NCBI GenBank assembly: GCA_036346355.1
Contig: CM070590.1
Location: 42,689,749-42,753,748, forward strand
Origin: Rhipidocladum racemiflorum
Lineage: Eukaryota; Streptophyta; Magnoliopsida; Poales; Poaceae
Reading direction: 5' to 3'
Length of the DNA: 64,000 bases
Part shown: in pieces, positions 12,548 to 23,238 of the stretch
Numbering within the stretch: the stretch's first letter is position 1
How the letters are laid out: each line of letters begins with the position of its first letter
Program-made: the position numbers and the translations under genes
The notes under the pieces: generated by a model
Seen by the model: only the letters and a program-made list of their open reading frames with translations
Told to the model about the DNA's origin: nothing
Database searches by the model: none

Positions 12548-15500
12548 ATGGTGAATACCCCGCGGAAACTTTGGAAGCAATGGGAGTGGTTCTCGCCCAG
12601 CAGAAAACCCCAATGATGGAGCACCAGCACCGCCATTGGATGTGCAGAATTTTGGAGCATTTCTTGCTGCTCAGACTCAGTTGATGCATGCTATGATGCA
12701 ACAAATGCAACACGCCAACGCCAGGCCATCGCTAATCAAGTTAATCATGGACAACGCCGTAATACAAGACTCGCCGAGTTCATGAGGACTCACCCAACCA
12801 CTTTCTCGGGAATGCCAATCCATTGAGGCCGACGATTGGCTAAGATCAATCGAGAGGAAGCTACACATAGCTCAATGCGTAGGAAATGAGAAGGTACTCT
12901 ACGCTTCTCATCACCTGGAAGGAACAAATTACCGAATGGTGGGAGAACTTCGTACACGCAAGAGAACCTCAAGATATCACTTGGGAAGAGTTCACACCGC
13001 ATTCCGACAAGATCACGTGCCTGAAGGTATCATGGACCTTAAGAAGGAGGAGTTCAGAGCATCAAGCAAGCAAGGTAATCACCAGCTGGTCGACTACCCG
13101 AACAAGTTCACACAGCCTAGCACGCTACGCACTGAGGATGTAGCGACAGATAAAGCCGCATACCTCGCTTTTATGAAGGGACTTAACTCAGGATTACAAG
13201 TAGGATTGATCACCCACACCTTCCAGATTTCCAAGAGTTGGTGAATAAGGCACTTATTCTTGAGGACAAGCGCAAGGAACTGGATGAGAACAGAAGCGCA
13301 GGATGCAACAAAGAAGGATCACGCCAGGAACGCAACAGCTGAGAGTTGCACCCAAATCAATTCTTCATATTCCAGCCACAAAATGCAACAAGGACACCGC
13401 TACCAAAGCACCAAGACACATCAATCGTAACTACTGCACTTCACTTCGCTAGAAACACTACTCAGTGCACAAGAAGGAAAAGTGAGACGCTGCTACAATC
13501 GCAACGAGCCGTGACACTTTGCCAACAGCTTGTCCAAAGAAGACAGCAGGAGTGACCCTGGGCCGCTTCAATCTAGGAACCACCCCAGCTAGGACGCCAA
13601 AGATCAGAGCCACACCCTGCACTGTGGTGAGAGGCCGAGTCAACCATGTCACCGCAGATGCACTGCAGAATGCTACGGACGTCAGATCGGGTAAGTTACT
13701 TGTTAACTCAAGACTGCAACAGCTTTGTTTGACTGAGCTTCAGATTCGCTTTGTTTCGCAAGGCTTTGCTACTAGAAATGATTTGAGGATTGCAAGACTT
13801 AGATGCATGCTTTTAGTTCAAACCCCTGGTTCCGAACTCCGAACGAAAGTAGGATGTTCCGGGGTGAGAATACTAATAGATGGAATAGAATTCCTAGCAA
13901 ACCTTATTATTTTAGAGACCCAGACCTTAGACGTTATATTGGGAATGGATTGGTTATCCAAGCACAAGGCCGTATTGGATTGTGGATGAAGGACTATCTC
14001 AGTTGAGAGCCCGTGTGGGAAGAAAGTGGAATTTCAAGCCACTGCAGTTAGAGATGGACAGTTGATGGTTACCGCATCAAGACAATCAAAGATAGAGGAT
14101 GTCTCCGTAGTGAATGAGTACCCAGATGTTTTTCCCGAAGATCTACCTGGTATGCCGCTGCAGGGACATAGAGTTTGTGATAGAGCTTGTACTGCACAAA
14201 GACCGATAGCAAAGAGACCCTATCGGATGTCCACCGAGGAGTTGGTTGAGATGAAGAAACAGCTAGAAGAGTTAATGGAGAAAGGATTTATCAGACCGAG
14301 TTAGTTCGCCGTGGGGAGCACCCGCTTTGTTTGTCAAGAAAAAGGACGGGAGTTTCAGGATGTGCATTGACTATTGTGCACTCAATGAAGTCACCGTGGA
14401 AGAATAAGTATCCGCTACCCAGTGATTGATGATTTGTTTGATCACCGAGAGGAGCCGAGTTTTTTCCAAGATTGATCTCGAGATCGGGATACCATCGCTT
14501 GAAGATCCGATCAGTAAGATATCCCAAGATCGCATTCTCGCCAAGATATGGACATTACGAAGTTTACGATTATGTCCTTTGGATCGACGAATGCGCCACT
14601 TATTTCATGAATATGATGAATAAGGTGTTCATGGAATATTTGGACAAGTTTGTCGTCGTGTTCATAGATGATATCCTAATCTACTCCAAGACAGAGGATG
14701 AACATGCTTAACACTTAAGGCGAGTTTTGGAAAAGCCGAGGGAACAAAGAACTCTTCGCCAAGTTCAAGAAGTGTGATTTTTGGAAGGACAAGGTGGAGT
14801 TTCTTGGACATGTAATGACCGCAGAAGGAGTCGCCAGAGACCCAAGCAAAGTAGAAGCCGTGTTACATTGGGGAGCACCAAGATCGTGACCAGATTCGAG
14901 TTTCCTTGGAATGGCAGGATACTACCGCCGTTTCATCGAAGGCTTCTTGACAATTGCGAAACCTCTTACGCAATTGTCAAGAAGGAAAAGAAGTTTGCAT
15001 GGACGCTAATGTGAGAAAGGATTTCAGGAGCTAAAGAAGCGATTGACATCAAGACCGGTGTTAGTTCTACCGGATGTTGCTCAAAGCTTTGATATTTATT
15101 GTGACGATCGCGCCAAGGACTCGGATGTGTGCCGATGCAGAACGGAAAGGTCGCCGCTATGCATCAAGGCGCTTGAGGCCGCATGAGGAAAATTATCCGA
15201 CACATGACCTAGAGTTAGCTGCCGTAGTGCATGCCTTGAAGATATGGCGTCACTATCTCGATTGGAAACAGATGTGAAGTATATACGGATCATAAGAGTT
15301 TTAAGTACATATTCACCCAATCGGATCTCGAATATGAGGCAAAGGAGATGGTTAGAGTTGATCAAGGACTACAATGTTGGAATCCATTACCATCCCGAAG
15401 GCCAACGTAGTAGCCGATGCTCTGAGTCGGAAAAGCCATACCGTGAGTACGATGCTAGCCACAAGTCAGGGTGAGTTATGTGAGGATTTTTAGAAAATGA

Positions 15501-16991
15501 AGATTGAGGTGGTACCTAGCGGATTCTTGGCCGCATTAGAAGTAAAGCCTACTCTAGAGGACCAGATCCGAGAAGGGCAGAAGGATGATGACAAGATCCG
15601 CAGGATTAAGTCCATCAAGGAGGAAGGCAAGGCAGAGGACTTCAAGTTGGATGAGCAAGGCACGTTGTGGATGAAGGATCGCATTTGTGTGCCTAACAAA
15701 AAGGAGTTAAAGCAACTGATTTTGGAAGAAGCCCATGACTCCAAGTACTCAATTCATCCTGGAAGCGCTAAGATGTATCAGGATCTCAAGGAGAGATTCC
15801 GTGGCCGAGTATGAAACGTGAAGTTGCCGAGCATGTTGCATTGTGCGACATATGCCAGAGAGTCAAGGCAATGCATCGTAGACCAGCAGGATTGCTACAA
15901 ATTACTGAAAATACCTGAGTGGAAGTGGGAGGAAATCGGAATGGATTTCATTACCGGTTTGCCTAAGACTCAAGGGGGTTATGACTCCATATGGGTTATA
16001 GGGGATCGCTTGACTAAAGTAGTCCATTTTATCCCCGTGAAGACCACTTACTCGGGAGATAAATTAGCAGAATTGTACATGATCAGGATTGTCTGTTTGC
16101 ACGGAGTGCCAAAAAGGATTGTATCGGATAGAGGTACCCAATTTACCTCAAGGTTCTGGAATAAGTTGCATGAAGCCATGGGAACCCGTTTGAACTTTAG
16201 TACAGCCTATCATCCACAGACGGATGGACAGACCGAAAGAGTCAACCAGTGATTCGAGGATATGTTAAGAGCTTGTGCATTGGCTTATGCTACCTCTTGG
16301 GATAAGAGTTTGCCGTATGCCGAGTTCGATTACAACAATAGTTACCAGGCTAGTTTACGTGATGTCACCTTTGAGGCATCAGATGGTCGACTTCGCTTGA
16401 CACCATTGAATTGGAATGAGACAGGTTAACGATGTGTCTTTGGGCCAGATATTCTTCAAAAGGTCGAAGAGCAGATTGCCGTGATTAGGGAAAGGTTGAA
16501 GATAGCCCAATCACGCATGTAAGAGTTATGCTGACAACCGTCGCCGAGACTTGAGTTTTGAATCAGAAGATTTTGTATACCTCAGAGTTACGCCTCTTAG
16601 GGGAGTTAAGAGGTTCCATGCCAAAGGGAAACTCGCACCCCGTTATGTTGGACCATTTAAGATTTTGAGCCGCAGAGGCGAAGTTGCCTATCAGCTGGAG
16701 TTGCCACAGTCGTTAGCAGGAGTACATGACGTATTCCATGTGTCCCAGTTGAAGAAGTGTCTCCGAGTACCTGAGGAACAGACATCGCTAGAGTCAATTG
16801 AGTTGCAAGAGGATTTGACTTATAAGGAGCATCCCGTGAAGATTTTAGACACAATGGATCGAGAAACTAGAAACAAGTCAACCCGTTTCTGTAGAGTGCA
16901 GTGGAGCAACCATGCAGAGAGCGAAGCGACTTGGGAGCGCGAAGAGGATTTGAAGAAAGAGTTTCCAAACCTATTCTGTAGTAAGCCCTGA
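12548..16991 (+). pseudogene. E2 gag-pol polyprotein, degenerate
   Basis: The gag start ATGGTGAATACC is at 12548 and the last stop at 16989-16991. Recognisable blocks in order: capsid (12800-13240), protease/linker (13690-13990), RT with FIDDILIYSKTEDEH around 14665, RNase H (15080-15430), integrase (15700-16260, with DFITGLPKTQGG and VSDRGTQFTSRFWN), and a chromodomain (16800-16980) that is intact in one 146-codon frame. The stretch 12900-15480 is heavily frameshifted, while the integrase/chromodomain part is much cleaner. No full polyprotein is possible. Confidence 0.9.
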
Positions 16992-17013
16992 ATCTCGGGG
17001 ACGAGATTCTATT

Positions 17014-17027
17014 AAGGGGGGGAGGTT
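17014..17027 (+). other. Polypurine tract of E2
   Basis: AAGGGGGGGAGGTT immediately before the TGTAACACC of the 3' LTR. Confidence 0.88.
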
Positions 17028-17648
17028 TGTAACACCCCAAAATTTTGCTTTTCTTAAATTCATGTGTGATTTGGCACTTTGGTGAATTTTTGGAATTTTC
17101 TGGAATTTATTTGGATTTATTTGGAATTTATTTGAATTTATTCCATTTTGAAATAATTAAAGAATTAAACTTTGCAAATAAAATTTTGTTGGAAATATTT
17201 TATTTGAGTCCCAGATACCCTAAAATATTTTCCAGAATTTTTAGAATTTTTCTCGAGTCTTTTGCTATTTTTAATGAATTAAATGAATTATCGGGAATTA
17301 TTTTAAATATTAAATCGCTGGAAATTCAACTCGGTCGAGTATCGTTCATCCGATCGAAGTCGGAACTCCGAGTCGGACTCGAGTCCGACTCGAGCTACCG
17401 ACTTCGACCAAACCCACTCCTAATCCAATCGATCCCGACCGTTGGATCGGGATCCAACGGTCTGGATTGGACCGCGCCGGCTCGAGCCTGAGTCCGGTCG
17501 GATCCGTTCGCGCGTGAGCACTCGTAGCCGCTCATCGCGACACGTGGGCCGGTCCCTCACCATCGTCTCCATTCGAATCCCACCGAGAGCTCCGCCGTGA
17601 CCAAGCGGGACACGGTTAGGGTTCCGATTTGCGCGCACGTCGAGGCAG

Positions 17649-17655
17649 TATTTAA
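17649..17655 (+). promoter_or_regulatory. TATA-like box of E2 3' LTR
   Basis: TATTTAA, 0.62 kb into the LTR, in the conserved position shared by the family. Confidence 0.6.
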
Positions 17656-18862
17656 GGCGTGGACCCGTCGCCGAGAATCGTCGTTCGACGCCGCCCCTTT
17701 TTCCCCAAGCCACACCGCCCGAGCCGCCGTCTTGGCCGAGGATTTGCTCGCCGTAGTAGGGTTAGGTCTTCGCTTCGGGTTCGTGCGCACGCCGCCGCCG
17801 TCAAGCCGTCTCCGCCGTGTTGAAGCCCAGATCTGGAACCGCACGAGCAAGGCGCATCGGACCGCACCATTCACCTCGCCGGAGACCCTCGGAAACGCCG
17901 CACGGAAGGTCGCCGTCCTCGTCTCCGGTAGCCCGAGCCCCGCCGCGCCGCCATCACCAGTGCGAAGCTTCTGGACCGTCCGATTCCGATCGAATGGTAG
18001 CGGTGAGTCACGTGCTTCCAAACCCGATTGGATCTGGACCGTTGGATCAAGATCCAACGGCCCACGATCACCTCAGGCCGTAGCAGTGTTATCGTAGGGT
18101 TAGATCTGGACCGTCCGATCTAGATCGAACGGCCCACGATCATCGAGTAGTTTTCAACGTGTTAACCCTGGATCTAATCGCGCCGTTGATTTCCAAATCA
18201 ACGGACACGATCTTGCCACGTAGCCTAGGCGCGCGCAGCGTAAGCGCCGACGTGGGCGCCGACATGCGGGCCCGCATGTCAGCCGCACTGCCGCGGCGCC
18301 CGATCCACCGTGGACCGTGCCGCTGTGGACCCGATCCATGGGCCGGACACGTGGCAAAGACTCGAGTGGTGCCACGTGGCATGATGACGCCATGCTAACG
18401 CCATCATGGAGGCCGTTCGTGCCGACGCCAAGCAGGTCACCGTGGACCAATCACAGGATGACACGTGTCCAGCCGACGCAATAATTAATTTCCGAAAAGA
18501 AAATGATTTATTAATTCGAAATAATGATTTGATTTTGATTCAAACTTCAAACGCTTATAACTTTTATGCTTCAACTCCGATTTGAGTGATTCAAATTTCT
18601 AAATTTGTATAAAATTGAGATCTACCTAAATATGAATTTTATTTAATTTTTGGACTAAATTTTTTCTCTGTAAAATTATTTAATTGATTATTTAAACTTT
18701 AAATAATCATAACTTTTGCGTTTTAACTCCAAATTTGACGATTCCAGTTTCTAAAAATTCATAAAATTATGTTCTCTCTGTTTATGGATTTTATTTGGAT
18801 GTTTGGACACTTTTTGCCTATTGTTTATTTGTGTATTTGCTATTTGCACGCTTTACGAGTAG

Positions 18863-20188
18863 ACGTTGAAGTGCCGGAAGGATTCGAAGAAGAAGTATTG
18901 ACTCAGGATCCAACTCAAGACCAAGAACAAGTACTTTTTGAAGGCAAGTTGTGCTTTGACCATGTTGATCCTATTTCGAAATCTATTTTGATTTAAACTA
19001 TTGCATGCTAGTTCAATTAGAAAAATACTTTATTTAAACATGGGGGTTAGATAAATACCAATTTGCTGTATGACACCTTGATTATTTAAGTATGTGCCAT
19101 GACCCCTTGTCACCCTAGTTGTGGATTACTAGTTGGACATTATTAAATTGCCAACATGGGTTTAGACCGTTGTAGTATACTGCTTAGACCTGCTACGTGC
19201 TCATGACATGATTTTGGATAATCAAATGTTAATATTGACTTAATGACATATTGAACCTGTTTTGGAAAAGTATCATGTGATGTTGATGGCACGTGGTGCA
19301 TGGTAATCAACTGGGTTTGATAAACGATTTCGGCCGGGCATGTGGCAAGAGTAATCAGTGGGCAGTTGTGGCATTGGGGATGTTGATTTGGTTCTTCAGG
19401 TAGTCTTGCCCTGGTCACCCTAAGGACTTAACCTTGCAAGCCTTTGAACTGGGTCTAACATGCAACCACATGTCTGTAATGGGACGGACCTAGTTGACTA
19501 AGTTGCTAATAACGTACCTGTGGGACCTAAGGAGGTCAACTACACCCTTTGTGTAAGTTGTGCGGGGAGCGCATCGGGCTGAGGCCAGGTACCCATCTAA
19601 TGGTTGATTGGCCTAGACTTCGCCTTAGCGAAGGGAAGGGTTAGTGCGCAATAACCAGGGAGGACCACTTGTATTGTTAGAAGTCTCCGAAAGACTTTGT
19701 TACGGGAACTCGCCTTTGTGGTGTTTGACTGTATCTTGTGGGTAAAGTGCATAACCTCTGCAGAGTTTAGAATCTATTCGAATAGCCGTGTCCGCGGTAT
19801 TGGACATCGCTCGGGAATTACAGTCAAGGGTTAGATTTTCTCAAAAATAACTTTGGTTTGAAAGGTTGGGCTGGATTAATAATGAAGTTGATGGAAATGT
19901 GGTTTAGGATGGGAAAGATGTTTACCAAACTTCTTGAAAAGTTATTTATGCTTTACTTATTTCTACTGCTTTCGAATCTACTTATATTACTTGTCCAATG
20001 CTATTTACTGCAAATATACCTTGAGTTATTCCTTTGTACCAAGCCATGCATATAGTATATTAGCCTGCATTCGTGCATGCATGACTTGCTGAGTACCAAG
20101 TACTCACCCTTGCCTCAACACAACACCAGTTGAAGAGGAGACTACGCCAGCTTTGGAGGAGGAGCTCCAAGAGGATCCGTCTACGTAG
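18863..20188 (+). CDS. Putative spliced acidic gene inside E2 3' LTR (exons 18863-18943 and 20130-20188)
   Basis: Two short coding segments. The first (about 27 codons, DVEVPEGFE...QVLFE) begins after a possible acceptor TTTACGAGTAG and ends at AAG|GCAAGT, the consensus of rare GC-AG introns. The second begins after ACACCAG at 20130 and reads VEEETTPALEEE to a TAG at 20186. The phases match: one base before the intron plus two after it make GTT. Across subfamilies the frame is kept with mainly third-position changes. The product would be strongly acidic. The upstream exon and start codon are not established. It could instead be a conserved RNA element, but the codon pattern favours protein. 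Confidence 0.45.
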
Positions 20189-20481
20189 GGAGCGAGCCCA
20201 GTCAGTTGCCTGTGGTATACTGGATGGCGCCACGATGTTACCTTCTTTGATTTTCCGCTGTTACTATTTCTCTCTTAATAAGTATCGCCCTGCGAGGCGT
20301 ACATTTGTGACTTGGCCATAAGGTCAAGTAACCAGTTTGGTTATTTAAATAAAAGTACTTTATTAGTATCGAATGGTATGATTGTGATATTTACCGATGT
20401 TAAGACTGTGTGCACTAGCGCGTTCCTGGACTAGTGTTGAATACACAGAGGGTCCGGATTTGCAAATTCGGGGTCCCGACA

Positions 20482-20827
20482 ACATGCCTCTACTTCGGAC
20501 ACCCAGTCAGGGCACGACGTCCCTGACTACTGGACTGATCAGTTCTTCGCAGGGGCTCAGTTCACGCAGCATCCTCCAACCACGCAGGACACGCTGCCTC
20601 CTCCAGCCACGCAATTCACGCAGCCTCCTCCAAACAAGTTGCCTGCCCGCGTGCGTCGTCCGTTGGATCGGTACAGCCCTTCGGACAATGGCCAGTCGGG
20701 ACCGTCGCGGGTGCTTCGCACACGACCTCTCAACGATGCAGCCCCTTCAACGCGTCGGCAAAGGAGAGTTCGTGCTAGGGGTAGGGGTAGGGGTCAGGAT
20801 CCACCACTGGGGGGTGATCAGGATTAG
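20482..20827 (+). CDS. 3' end of an unknown Pro/Gln-rich protein, truncated by E2
   Basis: An open frame begins directly at the E2 LTR end and stops at 20825-20827. It encodes SDTQSGHDVPDYWTDQFF, then a Pro/Gln/Thr-rich stretch (TQPPPNKLP), then a basic tail with RRQRRVRARGRGRG. There is no start, because the upstream part is missing. Composition and ending recall the low-complexity C-termini of grass plant-mobile-domain or MULE-type proteins, but no diagnostic domain remains, so the family is not assigned. A second in-frame TAG follows 15 bases later. Confidence 0.4.
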
Positions 20828-20846
20828 GGTGATCAGGATTAGGATG

Positions 20847-20998
20847 TGCGTCCTTTTTGGGTACTTTCTCCTATTATGTTTTACCATCTATTTTGTGTAC
20901 TTTCTCATATACGTGATCCATTATATATTTCTGTCAGCTTTAGTCATATCAAGCTCGTGTCATTATTGCTTTTTCAGCTTTTGTCATATCAACTTTTC
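20847..20998 (+). repeat. Direct repeat copy 1 (3'-flank-like)
   Basis: CCTTTTTGGGTACTTTCTC...TTTCAGCTTTTGTCATATCAAC follows the stop of the Pro/Gln-rich frame. A second copy is at 21956-22084. Copy 1 has about 40 extra bases around 20890-20930 and is followed by further CAGCTTTKGTCATATCAAC repeats to 21040. Confidence 0.7.
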
Positions 20999-21204
20999 CA
21001 GCTTTGGTCATATCAACTTTTCCAGCTTTTGTCATTTCAGCTGCATAACGCTGCCAAAAGCCGACTATGGCAGATATTCCCTATCTAAAGCTATGGGCAT
21101 AGCCAGGCTCATATCATGGGAAGCTGTAGAAGCATCCGATGCTCGCAGATTTGAACTATTCTGAAGTCCGCCACACTCTCCTTTGGCTGCCCCCTCGCCA
21201 GCTC

Positions 21205-21212
21205 TTTATAAA
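21205..21212 (+). promoter_or_regulatory. TATA box of the GRF zinc-finger gene
   Basis: TTTATAAA in a GC-rich context, 86-93 bases upstream of the ATG at 21298, a normal spacing for a plant core promoter with a short leader. Confidence 0.55.
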
Positions 21213-21297
21213 CCGACCGAGGGAGGGATATGTGCATCACACTGCCAGAACTTCAATAAACTTTAGCCTGTTTCCCCCACACACACAGTAGGCCACG

Positions 21298-21611
21298 ATG
21301 TCGTTCTACCGTTGCCTCTTCAGCAAGCGAAGGTTAACCCCCCCAATACCCGGATGAGAGTAGCATTGACGCCCCAGTTCTGCCGGAGCTGCCATGCCCG
21401 AAATGTGACTGCAACCTGGTAGCAAAGGTTACGCAGTCTACGCACGGAGATACGGCCGCCCGCGCTCACTACTGTTGTGCCCGCGGCTTCGGGGTAAACC
21501 AAATGTTGTCCATACAAATTAGGGCAACACTACCATTTCATGCATCGTTCTCTATTTTTTTAGGACGAGGACTGTTGTTGCTTCTTCCAATGGATCGACG
21601 GGCCGGAATGA
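21298..21611 (+). pseudogene. Small GRF-type zinc-finger gene, two exons, one frameshift
   Basis: Exon 1 (21298-21493) starts MSFYRCLFSKRR. After a C homopolymer at 21338-21344 the frame is shifted by one, and in the new frame it reads LPCPKCDCNLVAKV...AHYCCARGFG. A 70-bp intron (GGG|GTAAAC to TTTTTTTAG, 21494-21563) joins it in phase to exon 2 (DEDCCCFFQWIDGPE, stop at 21609). The CPxC, YCC and CCxFFQW pattern is that of the GRF zinc finger, a nucleic-acid-binding fold common in small grass proteins and transposon-linked ORFs. One C fewer in the run would restore the frame, so it may be a young pseudogene or a sequence error. About 80 residues are predicted. Confidence 0.6.
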
Positions 21612-21612
21612 C

Positions 21613-21861
21613 ATGACTATGAATTTCTCTACAACTGCCACGACGCCTACCCCACTTCGCCTAGAACTTCACACGGTGGGAGAGGCTGCCGGGATATGTC
21701 CCCAACCTAGATCGACTGGAGTTAAGGGCTGGTGGGCAAGGGACCAACCAACGGGTGATGTAATATGTAGAAAATGTATGTCATCATTCCCACTCTACGA
21801 ACATAGGCGGAACGATCACTTGTTCCACCATTACAATCAGTGTTATTGGCACTTCTCCTAG
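21613..21861 (+). CDS. Hypothetical 82-codon frame downstream of the GRF gene
   Basis: ATG at 21613, stop at 21859. It contains VICRKCMSSFP and EHRRNDHLFHH, a CxxC plus several His residues that could bind metal, but no recognisable family. It overlaps the frame continuing from GRF exon 2. It may be a remnant of the same gene or chance. Its 3' flank carries copy 2 of the direct repeat. Confidence 0.25.
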   Translation: MTMNFSTTATTPTPLRLELHTVGEAAGICPQPRSTGVKGWWARDQPTGDVICRKCMSSFPLYEHRRNDHLFHHYNQCYWHFS

Positions 21862-21955
21862 CAAAGTCGTCACTGTTGTAATATCCGTTGTATCTGCCCT
21901 ACTAAGGTTGAGTTTGCGTACTAAGGTTGCTGGTTGCATCTACATGCTTTTGTTA

Positions 21956-22084
21956 TTGTCCTTTTTGGGTACTTTCTCATATTATGTTTTACCATCTATT
22001 TCTATCAGCTTTTGTCATAGCAACCTCGTGTCATTACTTCTTTTTCAGCTTTAGTCATAGCAACCTTGTGTGATTATTGCTTTT
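21956..22084 (+). repeat. Direct repeat copy 2 (3'-flank-like)
   Basis: Begins TGTCCTTTTTGGGTACTTTC and closely matches 20847-20998 minus an internal 40-base block. It ends in repeated CAGCTTTTGTCATAGCAACC units. Confidence 0.7.
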
Positions 22085-22091
22085 TCAATTT

Positions 22092-22430
22092 AAAAGTTAG
22101 CGTTGACAAAAGTACTTAGGGTTATTGTGGCAGTATATTTTTGTAGGAAAGAAAGGCATAAATGAAATAATTTCCCATAATATGGTACTCCATATATAAA
22201 AGAGAAAGTCTGCAGTATTCTCGCAAAATAATTACATTCAAACGTGACATTTTACAGGTTGCCGAAAAGGCTTCAAAGTTAGCATTGACAATAGTACTTA
22301 GGGTTAGTAAGGCGTAAATGAAATAATTTCCCATAATATGGTACTCCATATATCAAAGAGCAAGTCTGCAGTATTCGTGCAAAAAATTACAATTAAACGT
22401 GATATTTTACAGGCTGCCGAAAGGGCTTAA
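22092..22430 (+). repeat. Tandem duplication (units about 180 and 155 bp)
   Basis: Unit 1 starts AGTTAGCGTTGACAAAAGTAC at 22094 and unit 2 AGTTAGCATTGACAATAGTAC at 22277. Both continue through AATGAAATAATTTCCCATAA, GTCTGCAGTATTC and a CCGAAARGGCTT end. Unit 2 lacks about 25 bases near the start. No coding content. Confidence 0.75.
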
Positions 22431-22596
22431 GTATTTCATGCATTTCAAATTTCTTAACGTTATTTAGTTTATTCAACTCAATTGATTCCTACATATTTTT
22501 GCACAAATGGAACATCCAACACCATATGAATACGATATAATTATTTTATGATTTTTAGAGCCATGTTTTATATACTTGCTGTATAATATGTATATT

Positions 22597-22800
22597 TTCG
22601 CCATATGGATTGGTGACAATACATTTTCGCCATATGGCTTGGCGATTTCATTATTTTCGCCGTACTGTTCGGCGATTTCACTATTTTCACCATATGGCTT
22701 GGCGATTTCATTATTTTCGCCGTACCGTTCGGCGATTTCATTATTTTTGCCATATGGCTTGGCGATTTCATTATTTTCTCCATATGGTACAGCGATAATA
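22597..22800 (+). repeat. 30-bp minisatellite of hairpin units
   Basis: About seven units of period 30 follow the pattern TTTTCGCC-atatggctt-GGCGA-tttcatta. Two loop types alternate (CATATGGCTT and CGTACTGTTC). Each unit has a short inverted repeat (TCGCC / GGCGA), so the array could fold into a row of stem-loops. Confidence 0.85.
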
Positions 22801-22847
22801 CCCTAGCCCATGGTTAACCAGCTTTAATTGCGCAATTAGCATATTTT

Positions 22848-22925
22848 CGCCGAACCATGTGGCGAAAATAGGGTATTCGCCACACGATTCGGCGAAAATA
22901 GGGTATTCGCCGTACGGTTTGGCGA
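22848..22925 (+). repeat. Three larger hairpin units related to the minisatellite
   Basis: TTTTCGCC-gaaccatgt-GGCGAAAA and two more units with stems ATTCGCC / GGCGAAAAT, separated by AGGGTATTCGCC. Stems are longer and cleaner than in 22597-22800, from which they are split by about 50 bp of unique sequence. Confidence 0.8.
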
Positions 22926-23238
22926 CCACGTATTATTTTTGCAATTTTTAACGCAATTCAGTTTAAAAAATGTATTATTTAAAAAAAATCCGTTTCCTTA
23001 TCAACAAGAGCATGCACATTCCCCGCGCGTACAAATAAATTCTTCCGTGTGTTATACTTGTCCACTGCTTTCATGACGATTCTGCGGCATCTGGATACTA
23101 CTAATTTATTAAACTAATATCACCATGATAGATGCATGTACAGTACTAGCTCCCACAACAAATATATACTTTTTAAAGTCAATTATTAAATTACTTACAT
23201 ATATATATAACAATTTAAAATCAACAATTTCTCCGTCC
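22926..23238. other. AT-rich spacer, nothing recognised
   Basis: Low-complexity AT-rich DNA with a TATATATA run near 23200. No reading frame, repeat end or RNA gene was seen. Confidence 0.5.

Larger units (their letters stand above)
10621..20481 (+). mobile_element. E2: Ty3-gypsy chromovirus, 5' LTR truncated, degenerate
   Basis: Plus-strand partner of E1: broken 5' LTR (10621-11346), primer site, ORF0 (11562-12267), gag-pol (12548-16991), polypurine tract (17014-17027) and complete 3' LTR (17028-20481). It belongs to the same subfamily as E1 by ORF0 and gag sequence, but its 3' LTR differs clearly from that of E1 in the promoter-proximal third. E1 and E2 are therefore separate insertions that were joined, not one duplicated copy. 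The right end abuts coding-like DNA at 20482 with no visible target duplication. Confidence 0.88.
17028..20481 (+). repeat. E2 3' LTR (3.45 kb)
   Basis: Complete LTR, TGTAACACCCC...GGTCCCGACA. It carries a TATTTAA box (17649), a GTGAGT donor-like site near 18002, CCGTTGGATC palindromes near 17439 and 18039, and both LTR-encoded acidic coding segments in intact frame. Unlike the E1/E2 internal regions it shows no CAG/CTG scrambling. Confidence 0.9.

Noticed and set aside
18769..18862. ATG-led hydrophobic N-terminus directly upstream of the first acidic segment
   Set aside because: In E4 the same stretch reads in a different frame with different residues, so it is not conserved as coding and is more likely the U-rich end of an intron.
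20397..21164. 255-codon frame spanning the E2 LTR end and the adjoining island
   Set aside because: It crosses the LTR terminus and overlaps the Pro/Gln-rich frame in another phase. It has no motif and a low-complexity C-terminus from T-rich repeats.
22597..22925. CRISPR-like look of evenly spaced repeats
   Set aside because: Repeats are contiguous 30-base units without unique spacers, and the window is a plant genome. It is a minisatellite.
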